In this document: positions 11,501 through 23,180 of the stretch, piece by piece
How the letters are laid out: each line of letters starts with the position of its first letter
Numbering within the stretch: the stretch's first letter is position 1
Origin: Argentina anserina
Taxonomy: Eukaryota; Streptophyta; Magnoliopsida; Rosales; Rosaceae
Length of the DNA stretch: 64,000 nt
Assembly (NCBI RefSeq): GCF_933775445.1
Contig: NC_065875.1
Span: 17,731,555 to 17,795,554, forward strand
Reading direction: 5' to 3'
Notes under the pieces: generated by a model
Database searches by the model: none
Seen by the model: the letters and a program-made list of their open reading frames with translations, nothing else
What the model was told of the DNA's origin: nothing
Made by a program: the position numbers and the translations under genes

Positions 11501-12851
11501 ACTTTGACTTCTTTTAATTTCTAAGGACCGTGAGGAAGAGTTAAAGAGAATCGAGTTAAAGAAAATCGCTCAAGAGGCAGAGCAGCAGAGGATTGCCAGT
11601 GAACATCAAAGGATCCTAAAGGAGATGGCAAAGAGAAATATTCAAGAAGCACAAGCACTCCAGAAGCTGATTTCAGAAGAGGTAAGTATACGTTTGGTCT
11701 CATTTAGTTAGCCTATGCGTTGTGATCTTTCACGGGCGGTAAAGTTTATCAAATATATATGAATACAGGTAAAGGGTTCGACTAAGCTAATTCCAATGGA
11801 CAAGATAAGGCAGAGGGAGAAGAAGTATCAAAAACTTGATAAAACAATGGATCGCTTGGAAAGAGCAAAAAGAGAAGAGTCTGCTCCTCTGATTGAAGCT
11901 GCATATCAGAAAAGTTGTCAACAAGGTTTATTGGAAGTGAAGGAGTGTCACAATCGTGAACAGCAGGTACATAGTAAGTTTACATTGTCTAGTTAGTTTT
12001 AGGTAACATTTTACAATTTGTCTGCAATTCTATGCTCTTTGTTTTTCTTTTCCCCTGGCCAGTTCCCTTTCTATGTACTAATTTCCTTTCAAAGTTGAGC
12101 CCTTTCTTCTGCTTCTGTTTTCGGTTGGTTTTGATTCTTTAGTGTGTGTATTGTCATGTCTCACTCTTTCCTTATCCGATTCATCACTTTGTTTTTTTCT
12201 TTCTAAAGCCTTATACCAAATGCTAATTTCGCAGATCAAAATTCAACTCACAATATTCAAGGATAAGGTGATGGATCATAAAAGGGCAGAATTTGAGAGA
12301 CGGAAGGCAGAGAGGAAGGAACACATTGTTTCAATCATTGAGGCCAAGAAAAAAGAGAGGGAGGCAATTAGAAAGAAATTATACTATCTAAGACGTGAAG
12401 AAGAAAGATTAGTCAAAAAACTGCATGAAGGTAAAATTTTAGTTATCCAAAATTTTCTGATAATTTCTGATGTACTTGTAGTAGGCTTTACAGTTGCTTA
12501 AAACTATTATGATTTCAAAAATGGCTCGTATTACGCCCTGTTAATTTTCTCTTTTGAACATCATTAGCTAATGCCATTGTGAACTTTGCAGAAGAAGCTA
12601 AGAAGCAGAAGCAATTGGAAGAAAAACAAAGCCTGAGGACACCAGCTGAACCCTCTGAGCAGCCTCGCCCCATTGAGCCTGCAGTTGCACCATCCACCGG
12701 GACATATGTGGTCAAGCATCAAACAACTGAAGATCGCCCTTCGTAGACATCAAATGATACATGGCGGCGCAATGATGAGCGAAAACCCTCCTCCTTTGGT
12801 TGGAGTAGGAGCTCAAGCTCAACTTGGTCCTCAACCAGACGCAGATTTTAA
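8513..12851 (+). pseudogene. TIF3A1: eIF3a pseudogene, downstream part
   Basis: This continues the eIF3a copy after the Copia element. Exons with GT/AG borders: 8518-8695 ([31 protein letters not shown]), 10793-10847 (LQLSQYVPALKEFGTLRLLQ), 10955-11113 (VEKICLDAV, KIDHMEGVVSFGNL), 11222-11419, 11526-11681, 11769-11966 (RLERAKREESAPLIEAAY), 12235-12430 (FERRKAERKEHI, KKLYYLRREEERL) and 12592-12851. The Lys/Glu-rich coiled-coil half is well kept, with frame-compatible exons from 10955 on. A TAG at 12744-12746 cuts the C-terminal repeat tail, which still reads SNDTWRRNDERKPSSFGWS behind it. The step from exon 8518-8695 to 10793 is out of frame. With the exon-borne Copia insertion, full-length protein is excluded; a transcript of the 3' half is possible. 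Confidence 0.85.
8696..10792. other. long intron with unclassified repeat-like DNA
   Basis: This 2.1 kb stretch separates two eIF3a exons that in the family are close together. From about 9250 to 9870 it is less AT-rich, with recurring GCCGTG words and a TATA-like CTATATATAG near 9682. From 10100 it has recurrent GCTTCGTG words. It ends near 10690 with a CCCCGGACTGAACGATC-type stretch that looks like retrotransposon leader or LTR DNA. I found no terminal repeats or target duplication and no coding homology, so it is probably an old non-autonomous insertion. Confidence 0.4.
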
Positions 12852-13450
12852 GAAGTGCATTGCTACATACTTTTGGATGATCTCTCCTGTCTTGGTTATG
12901 TTGATATATTTACGTGATACATATCCATGAGAACCATCACTGTATGGATGATCAAATGTAACTCTAAGAAGATATTTGGTTGTGACTCTTATTTCAATAG
13001 AATAAAAGCAAATTTCAGTTGATCAAGGCTAGTTTAAAGTTGCGGACAGAATTTGATTCCATTGGAAGGCATGTCGCTGTTGGTATCGATAGCTCGATTT
13101 GTGGTCTAAATGCTACTACATTTTGCTACTACAAGTATGATAGGGATTACGTACACTGATGATCATTGTAGTGATAATGTCCACCAAAAAAAGGAAGACT
13201 TACCTTATATTTGCAAATCCATTTCCCTCTGTGAATCTACTTCAGGTAAAGTAGTAAAAAGAGATTTACAAACGTGCTTAACAAACACTAACGATATCTT
13301 CATAGATTACAAACAGACTCAAATCAAGGTAAGCGGATACAACATCCGGCCATCCGTCGGTTTCCGGCACGCAGACCGGACATAATGAGATCGGAGCTGT
13401 CAAAATATCGAGGAAAACACACATTTGTTGACCAGAGCTCCTATAACTTT
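12852..13450. other. spacer between eIF3a pseudogene and CP1
   Basis: AT-rich DNA without recognisable coding homology. The last part (13330-13450) is less AT-rich and is probably distal promoter of the following gene. Confidence 0.5.
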
Positions 13451-13458
13451 TGACGTCA
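13451..13458. promoter_or_regulatory. TGACGTCA bZIP-type palindrome
   Basis: A perfect TGACGTCA lies about 185 bp upstream of the TATA box of the EF-hand gene. Such sites bind plant TGA/bZIP factors. A TACGTA core is also present near 13525. The role is inferred from position only. Confidence 0.5.
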
Positions 13459-13634
13459 AAGACAAACCAACCAGTCTCCTTCCAAGAAAATCTCCCAAAA
13501 TCAAAACCCTCATGACATCACTCGCTACGTAATCAAACCCTCTCCAAACCTCCAGCCCACATCCTCCCGGGCCCACTCCCAACAATCTTGCACCGCAAGC
13601 CGCAATCGGGGCCCACCAAAGCCCAACTCTCTCC

Positions 13635-13642
13635 TATAAATA
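13635..13642 (+). promoter_or_regulatory. TATA box of CP1 gene
   Basis: TATAAATA lies 98 bp before the ATG at 13740, giving a predicted start of transcription near 13665-13670 and a pyrimidine-rich leader of about 70 bp. Confidence 0.8.
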
Positions 13643-13739
13643 CCCGAAAACTCCTCCTCTCCTCTAGTCAATTCATTTTCTCCATTCACGTTCTTCCCTC
13701 CTCGTTTTCCGCTCTTCCCCATTTTCCGATCAAAACAAA

Positions 13740-14228
13740 ATGTGTCCCACCGGCCGGACCCTATCGTCGGCGCCGGCCCTGACCTCCTCTTCCTCCTCCA
13801 CCGATCTCCGCCCCGCGTTCGACGTCCTCGACGCTGACCGCGACGGCAAGATCAGCAAGGACGACCTCCGCGCCTTCTACGCCGGGTTCTCCTCCTCCGG
13901 CGCCGACGAGAGCCTCATCCGCGCCATGATATCCGCCGCCGACTCCAACTCCGACGGCTTCGTCGAGTACGACGAGTTCGAGCGCGTCCTCGCCTGTCAG
14001 AAGAACGCCGCAGCCGGCGGCGTCATGGAGGACGTGTTCAAGGTCATGGATCGCGACGGCGACGGGAAGCTCAGCCATGAGGATTTAAAGAGCTACATGA
14101 GCTTGGCCGGGTTTCCGGCCAGCGACGACGACATTGCGGCCATGATTAGATTGTGCGGCGGCGATGAAACTCAGGGCGTCGACTACGCCGGGTTGCTGAG
14201 GATCCTGGCCGTTGATCGAGTCTGCTAA
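13740..14228 (+). CDS. CP1: EF-hand calcium-binding protein, CP1 type
   Basis: This single-exon gene encodes 162 residues. It is a calcium sensor, probably cytosolic, that would relay calcium signals by binding partners; its targets are unknown. Loops: EF1 at 31-42 (DADRDGKISKDD), EF2 at 68-79 (DSNSDGFVEYDE), EF3 at 104-115 (DRDGDGKLSHED). All three have Asp at position 1 and Gly at position 6. EF1 and EF3 end in Asp and EF2 in Glu. A fourth, degenerate loop near 140-151 lacks the ligands. The start MCPTGRTL resembles the MCPSGR start of Arabidopsis CP1, and Cys2 could be lipid-modified. The N-terminal 20 residues are Ser/Ala-rich. Coding GC is much higher than in neighbouring DNA, as is common for intronless CML genes. 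The frame is intact and the TATA box is well placed. Confidence 0.92.
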   Translation: MCPTGRTLSSAPALTSSSSSTDLRPAFDVLDADRDGKISKDDLRAFYAGFSSSGADESLIRAMISAADSNSDGFVEYDEFERVLACQKNAAAGGVMEDVFKVMDRDGDGKLSHEDLKSYMSLAGFPASDDDIAAMIRLCGGDETQGVDYAGLLRILAVDRVC

Positions 14229-15199
14229 GAGTCGGTAGTCTTTGTTTAAATAATGAAATTTCCAGCTATGGAAGTAACAAGAGATTGTTAGGATCTTTGT
14301 CTTGAGGTAAAACCGTAAAAGTGAGAACCAAAATCATTGTTCTTGTTTGAATCTGAATCTGATTCCGAAACAGAGCAAAACCAAAGCTTATGGCTGTGTT
14401 TAATTTTGGGTTGGTTTTGTTATAGTTGTTTGTTAGCTAATGCGTCTTGGGTGGCTCCAAATATGTGTTGTAGAAATTAGAAGAGCATATATTTGGAATC
14501 ATTCTTGGACTTCATCATATTCGAATTTGTGTCTGGAATCTGGAATACGTTAATGCAATGCAAACTTCAATTTTGTTTGAGATTGTGGCCCCATAAATTG
14601 TATTGGTGTATAACAATCCATGTCTACATTGATTTGGAGATGTGATATTTGAGTTCGAAGTGTTTGAGCGGTTGAGGACCTGAGGTTGTGTTGCTTGGCG
14701 TAAGCTTTTACAAAGAACTTTCGTTGCTCTGTGTTTTTCTTGTTCTTGTTGTTTTGAAATGTCCATTACATTTCATTTCGTGAATTTTACATGAATATAT
14801 GAAGTTAATTGTGTATTGATAGAATGAGTTGAGCTTGCACGCAAAATTGACCTTATATACAACATAGGGACAATGATCAAACACTGCAAGACATTTTAGC
14901 CATTAAGAAATTATGTTGAGACTTAAGACATGTAGGCATGTATCATGTATGTATTATATTAAATCAGAAATTTCGGTTGGTTAAGCTATAATATCCAAAG
15001 ATGCTTAGATGTGATTAGTGATTACCAAAGAAGCAGCTGTCAGATCTCCAAAATGTTTAAATGTGCTTCTACAACGTACATGCAAATAAACTACATTTGG
15101 GCTTTGTAGTTTTGGTATATTTGAACTATATATATACCCCATATATATGCATGCAGGTCCAGAAAATGTGATGATGGAAAGAAATAGAAAATAAAATAG
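14229..15199. other. 3' flank of CP1 and AT-rich spacer
   Basis: AATAATGAAA near 14251 is a plausible polyadenylation signal of CP1. The rest is AT-rich without coding homology. The minus-strand frame at 14515-14766 looks random. Confidence 0.5.
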
Positions 15200-15600
15200 G
15201 GTTAAAATCAGTCCCTATCCAGAGTTAAGCTTTACTCTTAAATTTCAGAGTGAAGCTTTACTCTGAAATTTCAGAGTGAAGTTCTAATTTTGGCACACTT
15301 TTCGGTCAATTTTTTCAGCATAAGCGATTCAATATTTAGGTATGCTATTCAAGATCATCTATACAAAATTTCATCCAATTTGACAATGATTTGAGCTTTC
15401 AAAATTGAGATTTACAAGAACGGTTCACGTTGAACAGTTTTAATTCATCATTGATTTATTCTAATTTCAATACCTTAACGATGTCCTAAATATTGAATCG
15501 ATTATGCTGAAAAAATTTAACCGAAAAGTGTGCCAAAATTAGAACTTCACTCTGAAATTTCAGAGTGAAGCTTCACTCTGGATAGGGACTGAGGTTAAAA
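15200..15600. mobile_element. foldback MITE, copy 1
   Basis: The element runs 15208-15592, with ends TCAGTCCCTATCC and its reverse complement. Its inverted arms are about 150-170 bp long, each containing the word TTCAGAGTGAAG and a stretch with GGCACACTTTTCGGT. The 8-bp duplication GGTTAAAA lies at 15200-15207 and 15593-15600. The 8-bp TSD suggests a hAT-related non-autonomous element. It has no coding capacity. A second full copy lies at 30634-31025 and a fragment at 32043-32064. Confidence 0.85.
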
Positions 15601-16292
15601 TATAGACAACGTACCATTTTAAACTGGAAACTGGGATGACTACAAAATGCTTCAAAGCAGCAGTAAGGCGGGTTACAAATTTTCAATTCTTGAGTTGAGG
15701 GGTTTCATGACTTGTATATCAAATCTTCAAACTTATCAAATTGACAAAGCCTGGATGAATTTTCAATGGCCCTCAAATTTGGGACTATTGTGTCAGGTAA
15801 CAAATGCTGTTTGTTTTGGGTTTCTAATTTCACATGCTCCTGGTCCTTTTACAATTGAAAAATCTCAGTTGATAGAGTGTGTCATTGCTCATGTTCAGAG
15901 TTTCTGCTACACTCTTTACATTCTCCTTATTTCCATCCTTCCAAGTTCCAATCAGTAGTTGACCCAAAGTAGTCAGACTGGAATGAAGGATTTAAGGCTG
16001 TCACAGACTCACAGTTGTACTTGCAACCTGTTTGAAATTAAATTCCCTATTTGCTTCTGTTGATGTTTCTCTAAATAATTCAATGTGCAGCAATTACCTG
16101 TGGTTTTGAGTCCTTGAGATTGTTCAATCTTCATGAAATGAAAGTCTGTGAAATATCCATAACCATAATGATAACCAACCTACCGACAAAATATCGTCGC
16201 TAAAGCTCTCCCCAAAAACTATCGGAAGTTCGAAACATTGAAAATTCTTCAGCACCCATATTTATCAAAAGCTCAGGCAGCGGCTTAATGAA
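15601..16292. other. spacer, no gene seen
   Basis: The forward frame at 15647-15958 is open but has no recognisable domain. I treat this stretch as upstream flank of the following pseudogene. Confidence 0.4.
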
Positions 16293-17103
16293 ATGACGAG
16301 GCTCTACAACGGGTTCCTTGACATTCTAAAGATTCAAAAGTTTCGGAGAATTGTGTCTTATACTGGCTTCTACTGCTTCACTGCCGTCTTGAGTTACGCT
16401 TACACAAACAACACGTAAGTCACTTTGAACCCCTCAGCACGTATCAAGGTGACAATTTTTGTTAACAATCTCCATCTGGGTTTTGCTGAACTAGAGCTGG
16501 GTTCTCAAGAGGTGACCAGTTCTATGCGTCTTACCCTGCTGGAACTGAGCTCTTGACTGACCAAGCTAAGGTTTGTGACTAGTTTACTTGTGTTGGAATG
16601 TTAAAGGTTCTATCTTTTCGGTTTGAATGTGTTTGGTTTGGTTGGTATTGGGTTAGTGTTGGATTTAATACTTGAATTTTTGTTTTTTGTTTTGTTTCCA
16701 GTTGTATAAAGCTGCCCTTGGTAATTGCTTTGAAATCGAAGAATCCTATTGAGTACTGCATCATGGCTAAACAGTTTGAACGTCAAGGCAAAGGACCTTA
16801 TGCTTACCATGCTGTAAGTCATCTTAATTAATACTAAAGCATTCGTCCAGTTTTCCAATTAAATTGAGTTTGGTTCTTGATTTCATTGATATTTGCCTCA
16901 GCATTTCATAAATGTTACCTCAGGTTTTTAGGTAGAAAGGAGTTTGCTCTTAAGTTGCTCTTTAACATGTGAACTTTTTACCGACATGTTTGCAGCAATA
17001 CATGGCTCATCTTCTGTCTCTTGGACAACTCGATGGAAGTGGCCAGAAGGGTCTTCTATTATCCAGGAGATCAGCGGGAGGTCTCATACCATTATCTCTA
17101 TGA
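16293..17103 (+). pseudogene. small conserved plant protein, frame-broken copy
   Basis: There are four exons with GT/AG borders: 16293-16414, 16495-16570, 16702-16813 and 16996-17103. The reading begins MTRLYNGFLDILKIQKFRR, then a hydrophobic segment IVSYTGFYCFTAVLSYAYT (one possible membrane helix), then RGDQFYASYPAGTELLTD and LYKAALGNCFEIEE. Exon 3 then loses frame and meets TGA at about 16749-16751. The next part is still recognisable in another frame (PIEYCIMAKQFERQGK), consistent with a 5-base deletion. Exon 4 reads YMAHLLSLGQLDGSG. I recognise this as a small protein conserved across plants but cannot give its name or function. If the lesion is real, the product is cut to about 75 residues. 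Confidence 0.6.
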
Positions 17104-17946
17104 AACTTTAACTACTGTATGAACTAGTAGTCATAACTGTTGTACAAACTTCCTATAGTCCCCTATTTTGTATACATTTTTCATTGTGGCCAGTAATCCC
17201 AGTATACCTATATTTGAACTATTGTATTGCTTAACAGACCAAAGGAAAGATGGTTAGAACTTCAATTGTTATGTAGCCTGTGAAAACGAAGTTGTCCTCG
17301 GCCTTTCGTAATTGAGAGTAGAATGAGAAATTGAATTTGAGATAGTTACTTCAAAGAGGCATCATCTCATAGTAGTGTGGGTAAAATAGTTTCAAGAGAT
17401 TAAATATCTAGTTGATATATATGATATGTATGCGTGTGTATATATAATTATAATGCAGAATGTGTTATTGGAATGGAGAATCCAATCTATCTATCACTCT
17501 CTCCACTTGGAATTCTGCCAAAGATGTATTGGCAGATGGAACCAAGCCTTAGTTTAATAGTCTTTACTCTTGAACAAGAAGGCCAACAATGGGACCATTT
17601 CTCTATTACCTGGGGGTTTCTTAATTTCCTTCGTCACAGAAGTAGTATCAACGTCAGAGTGCTTTTGAGCTGAGCTTGCTTCTTAAATTGCTCTTTTTAC
17701 TACTTTGATGATATTTTTGAAGAGCTTGCTCGGCTGAAAATGGCGTCATACTGCTATCTTTACAAGCTACATTCATTGCCTCCTCTGCAATTGATGCAAT
17801 ATCGACAGTTGATCTGGCCCAAGTGAGTAATGCTTGGCCTCTATATTTTGCATTTCCTTCCTCTTTCTTAGATTCTACCCCTTACAGAGAGAATAATAGA
17901 AAATTTAACTCCAACAGAAGAACTCCGGCAAAGGCAAAGACTTCAA
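17104..17946. other. spacer and promoter region of the B3 gene
   Basis: AT-rich DNA. No coding homology could be supported for the forward frame at 17434-17673. The last part before 17947 is probably the promoter and leader of the B3 gene. Confidence 0.45.
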
Positions 17947-18136
17947 ATGGCGACAAGAGCATCCACATCCCTTCCGTTTCATGGTGGTGTTAAGGAGGAG
18001 GAGGGTCCTACCTTCTTCAAGATCATTAGGCCTGGATTCAACATGGAGCATATAGTAAGTGAATCTCTTCAATTTCAAATTTTTTGCTTGAATTCGATTG
18101 CTGTTTCCACATTAACAGATCATGTACGATTATATC

Positions 18137-18169
<33 letters not shown>

Positions 18170-20055
18170 CTTGGTCTCCCTGTTTTTGGTGTTGTTCACA
18201 AACATATTTGATTTGGATTTAAGACACACTATCAGAAATCCCTGCAAATTAACTAAAGCTGAGGCCAAGTACAGAGTTGCTGCTGTTTGTGGGTGAAAAA
18301 TACTTTGCTTAAGGAATTTTCTCTTGTCAAGTACACACGTGTTAATTTTTTCGTATGCTTGATGTTGTAAGCATGGTTAGTTTCTAGCAAGTCATAATTA
18401 AATGTACCTGGCATTTGATTTTCAGTATAGTGTGCAGCATATCATCTGCTTAAATAGAAAGAAGAATAAGGGTGATATGGTAGAATCAAAACAAATACAG
18501 GCTCTTATTTTTGTTCCTGGATTTTACTTATTGAGGATGAACTGACTTCTTTATCTTTTTGGTGTTCATGAAACACACATTATGAGATACTTTAGCTAAT
18601 ACTTCGCTAGAAACTCATGATACATGTATCACTCTTTCCCTTGGATTTCTGCTAGCTTCCTGCTTGGCCAGTCTTTTACTTTTTGATATATAGTATGTGA
18701 AAGAGGAGTAGATTTCTTTAGGTAGCAAATCATTTTTGGTTATATGATGATACATGATTGATGTCTCAGATCTCGTAGTATTGGACTAATTATAGGATCA
18801 CATATGAAGTTGCTTGCTCAAATTTAGTAGTCTTAATTGAGTCTGTTTTTGTTATCTGCTAATGCTTTATCCTCAGTGAAGGGTACGATCTGAAATTTTA
18901 CTCTTTGTTTCTCTGTACTCGTATTCTTGAAGAGAATCCCACCTGCATTTCGTACGCATGTATCACCTGAACTCTCCGAGAGGGCTATCTTGAAATTGAA
19001 GAATTCATCAGAATCTTCCTGGACTGTTAGAGTAACTACATCAGGAAGGGACATATATTTGAAGGATGGCTGGCAGGAGTTTTTAAGAGATAACTCCTTG
19101 GGTGATTCTGAGTTCTTAGTGTTTAGATATGTCAAAAGTATGTGTTTCATCATCAATGTTTTTGACAAGGATTGTGTTGAGAGAGTGCATTTCCCCAAAG
19201 CCAGAACGAGTCAAGCATCCACCTTCCAAAAGAAGACTAAAAGGCCTTCGGGAAGATCACAAACAGGTAATCACTAATTACTCTAGTGTGAAGTGTAAAC
19301 TGGTGTTGGAAACATATTGCTACCGAGAATAATATTATGTCCCTGCTAATGTGTGTGTGTGTGTGTGCGCGCATGCGCACGTGTATGTGAAGCTGCAGGT
19401 AATCTTCCACATAACTTCGCTGCAGAAGCTGCTAGGGTGCTTACATTCAAAGGTATGAAGTTCAGGCATTAAAACCTTGTTGGGTTCATAGACATTGTTG
19501 ACCTGATGGCTAATAACTGAGGTTGATGGACCTAGTAGTTGTACATATTTCTATCGGAACCGATAACTCATCTATGCTATGCTTTATTTTGTATTTGAAA
19601 TTGCAGCAGCACAACTTCCAAATTCTGCAGCTGCTGCAGCTTTCAAATCCAAATTTCCTTACTTTATGAAAGTTCTTGGAGAATCGAGGATGGTGGTAAG
19701 TAACAGTAATTAAGCCTCTTCTATTCTCTATTTGATGTTCTTTAATATAAAGTATAAACCTTATGCTGCAAATAGAAATTTTTGCTCTCTCAGTCTCTCT
19801 TATTGGTTGTCACTGATACAGGCAATTCCCACAGACTTCTATAGGAAGATGTTTTGTTTAGGCAAATTTGATGAAGTATTCCTGGTGACTTCAAAGGGAA
19901 AATTCACAGTGACACTTTATCCTTGCTCTGATACAATGATGCTGTCTGGAGGGTGGGTTTCCTTTAGAGATGGGAACCGTCTCCAAGTTGATGACATTTG
20001 CATCTTTGAGCTTCTGAATGAGAACACCATGAGGGTTCACATTTTCCGAAACTGA
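17947..20055 (+). CDS. B3 domain transcription factor with two B3 domains
   Basis: Five exons: 17947-18054, 18933-19266, 19399-19452, 19607-19695 and 19822-20055. Phases agree and give 819 bp, 272 residues. It is a nuclear DNA-binding protein of the REM/VRN1-like B3 group. B3 domain 1 spans about residues 22-116: FFKIIRPGF, then RIPPAFRTHV, WTVRV, the GWQEFLRDNSLGDSEFLVF block and the closing INVFD. A basic linker (KKTKRPSGR) could act in nuclear import. Domain 2 spans about 181-272: FMKVLGES, AIPTDFYRKMF, GWVSFRDGNRLQVDDICIFEL and VHIF. Intron 1 (878 bp) carries a GT microsatellite at about 18143-18167 and intron 2 carries another near 19350. The start ATG gives a short acidic N-terminus before domain 1. 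No lesion is seen. Binding sites and targets cannot be told from sequence. Confidence 0.87.
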
Positions 20056-20828
20056 TTTCTAAGCTACAGTAAACAGTTTGGTACTTTCAAGTTGTAAGCA
20101 TTAAGGATTTCTTTCTCATTTGACTGAGACATGCCAGTAGTAACTAGTAAGTACTGACTGTACTGTATTATGAATCTCTAAGGACTAAGGATTATGCATT
20201 TGAGACTTGAATATTAAGTTATTAAGTAGTTCCCCATTAGTTATATAGATGCGTCATCGAAAACAGGTAAAAGACATGAGATATATATCATACAACAGGG
20301 CTGGCTCATGGCAGTTCAGATTATCAATGCCCTGGATTGTGATCTATCAACTAGTCCATGATTTCAGAAGCTTAGAGGAATTGTAAGGTAGTCTATGATC
20401 CCTGACGAACAAACAGTTGCTCATAGGTTAGCTAGTTTTCATTAACAAAACAATGTGGCCATAGAACGGTTTGTTCATGCACCTCATTTTATACGAGGTA
20501 CAATGCACCATATTCATACTCAGTAATAAGGTTTGTCTTCAACAGAAAAGAGAAAATAGAACGAACTGCAATTTAAGGTGTAAAACATGCCACTTGATTC
20601 AATATTTTATCAAACTAACAAAGCCAGGATCTTTAACCATTTTGCATAGGCCTTGGCATCATATTTTAAGAATTTCAAGTTTTCAACATTCTAACCGTTA
20701 AATAAACCTACAAAAATGTTGCCCAACAGCTCACTTCAACGGCTTACAAATCGCTAGTTTCAGAACAAGGTTGTAAAGCAATAGGGTGGAAAATTGGAGA
20801 TACTGTAAGATCATGACCCCTACGGTGC
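20056..20828. other. convergent intergenic region
   Basis: These are the 3' flanks of the B3 gene (plus) and SLD5 (minus), which converge. No coding homology was seen. Both transcripts should end within this 770 bp. Confidence 0.6.
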
Positions 20829-23143
20829 TCAGAATAAATCAATCCTCCCTTCCTCTACGAATCTTTTTATTGCTTTATAACGCACAAAGTATAAAACATC
20901 AGGCTCCATTTCGAACGGTTCCTCCAAAGGTCTCTGGTTCACCCTGTCATAAGGACATTAAAACCCCGTAAGAGCAAGGAAAAACAGCACGTTTCAATGT
21001 AGAAATATATATATATATATATATTTATGAATTATCACTTGCCTGTCATCTGATGGTCCATCTTCATTGTCCTCAAGCTGAATATGTCCAAGATAGTATT
21101 TGGTTTTGCACACAACAAACGTGTCTAATTGAGGCTTTGCCACTGGAAGCCAAAGATAAGAGAATGTGTCAAAATCCAGAAATCGAAACTGTACAATTTT
21201 CAAGGGCATGCTTTACAGAGAGAAGTAAGAGCGATTCTGCAGTGAGGTGTAATGGTGAAAGTTCAGCACTGCAAGTGACTCTAAAAAAAGCCTGTATTCC
21301 AGACGAAGAGAATAAAATCTATACATGACTTGGGCATACAAAAGTTCCAGACAACTCATGCATTGTTCCTCTGATAAAGTTATCACATGCAAACCAAAAT
21401 CAATGACATAAAATCATTTCTGGTATAGTTTCATGGACGAACAGGTCAAATAAGGCTTTAAAGCAAATATCTTAACCCACACAGTAGCTTGTAATTAGTT
21501 TCCCTCACCTCATGCTAATGGACAGTATTAACTATGACAGATTTTTCCTCGGCACAATGTCCACAGCCAATTTGATTGTTATAGTTACAAAAAAGAGTCG
21601 GAACTGTGGAAACATTGATATCTTGGACTGATCATAAATCTAGGACTGTAAAGTAATGTCTAAAAAGCTACCACAAAACCAGATACTAGTCATACCACAG
21701 ACGAAAGAAAAAGAATCTACACATTGACTAAGCACTGGATGGCCAATATTTATAGAATCTAAAGCTGATAGATACCAAATCACACGACCACACATGAAAA
21801 ATATAAAACACATAGATGCATGGAATCCGGAAAGAAGATTATGTGTATACCCATGTCGTTCTCTTCACTGATCATGGATTGCTTGAATATAGACTGGTAG
21901 TTGTTAGGCAATTTTGACAGAACACTCTCTTCAAGATGCTTCTCCAAATCAACAAGACACCTGCTACAAAGAAACACCACATAACATGAACCTCAAGCAT
22001 AAGCTTTCACCAAAAGAGCACAAACTAATAAGCAGCTGGAGTCCTCACGTTTTTGCAAAGGCCTTCTCCTGCTTGGAGAGACGGTTGTACAATTCAGCAG
22101 TGGCTAAGATGTGAAAGATGTATTTCTCAATCTGAAAAAGAAAGTTACTCAAAAGTAAATAACAAGAATTACTAACATGTAAAATCAGTAGATGTTTCCG
22201 CAGCATTTATGTGATTATCATATCTTAAACCACATCGAGCCAGAATTGTTGACTTTTTTTTTACCAAATGGTTGGCAAGCATGGGGTGAGTGCTATTGTT
22301 TCTCTAGAACACACAAAAGATGAAGAGTCCCATTCAAATGCAATGAAAACAGTCAAAACACATGAATGACATGATCACACAGCAATAGAGCAGTTAGCCC
22401 ACCTTCTGCAGCCGAATTCGGAGATAAGATCTCAACAAGAACTGTGTCCTATCCAGATCCATCTGATAGAGTGATACAGTAAGTGGATCAATACCAGATT
22501 GAGCATCTTGCTCCACATTTTCTTCCTGTAAATCACACACCCAATTGAGTTCAAAAAATAACACACCCACTAAAAAGTACACAAAATTCATGTACTTTGT
22601 ATTAAGTAAAATCACCCAAATTCCAATACTTGACATCAAAAACTAGTAAACTCCTGAATTAAAAGAGACCAAATTTTTTCTTTTATGACTGAAAACTCAA
22701 TTTTTTTTTCACACATTATTGGACCTTTTAAATAACAGTCAAGAAGATCTTCAAGACGGTACTTATCCTATAGATGCTGTATTCATGCCCGTTCGAAATG
22801 CGAATCATAGTATTCATTCTTATGTGAATGACCGGCTATTGTTTCGTCAATTTATCGTAATAGAAATCGATTGCAAAGACTCCAATTGTAACATAAATTT
22901 CCAACCAAAAGCAACATAATCAGGATTCTTACCATTTTCATTGAAAAAAAAAAAGAGAAGCAAACTCAAACTCACCACCAATTCAATCTGTCCGGTGAGC
23001 CTAGCAATCAAATCAGCCTCGAACTTCATAATCTCAGGGGCTGCTTTCTCTTGCCTCCACGCTTTCTTCAGAAGCTCCACATCTGTCGTCTGAATCAACG
23101 TCTCGTATTCCTCCGCTGACCCTTCTCCATCTCTCTCACCCAT
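20829..23143 (-). CDS. SLD5: GINS complex subunit SLD5
   Basis: SLD5 is one of four subunits of GINS, which joins MCM2-7 and CDC45 to form the replicative helicase in the nucleus. Minus-strand exons: 23143-22976, 22525-22403, 22131-22049, 21960-21851, 21142-21039 and 20933-20829. Phases agree and give 693 bp, 230 residues, close to the family length of about 220. Landmarks: [16 protein letters not shown], the GINS core [19 protein letters not shown] and [30 protein letters not shown], then the C-terminal domain [16 protein letters not shown] and [19 protein letters not shown]. The ATG at 23143 (MGERDGEG) is the only in-frame ATG; the open frame further upstream has none. A likely 5'-UTR intron spans 23181-23488. 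Two E2F-type sites lie upstream. Intron 1 holds plastid-derived DNA. Confidence 0.93.
22707..22835 (+). other. plastid rpoA fragment (NUPT) in SLD5 intron 1
   Basis: The plus strand reads [12 protein letters not shown] followed without gap by [18 protein letters not shown] and HSIHSY. Both strings belong to the plastid RNA polymerase alpha subunit, but the first is from its C-terminus and the second from its middle. The order is therefore rearranged, joined within CTTCAAGAC. It lies antisense inside the first coding intron of SLD5. It has no function by itself. Confidence 0.8.
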
Positions 23144-23180
23144 CAGATCCGATCTTACCAACTATCTGCTTCTTTATATC

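Noticed and set aside
13761..14078. Minus-strand 105-codon frame
   Set aside because: It is the shadow of the GC-rich EF-hand coding exon.
23144..23161. Six-codon extension of SLD5
   Set aside because: It would need a TTG start; the first ATG is at 23143.
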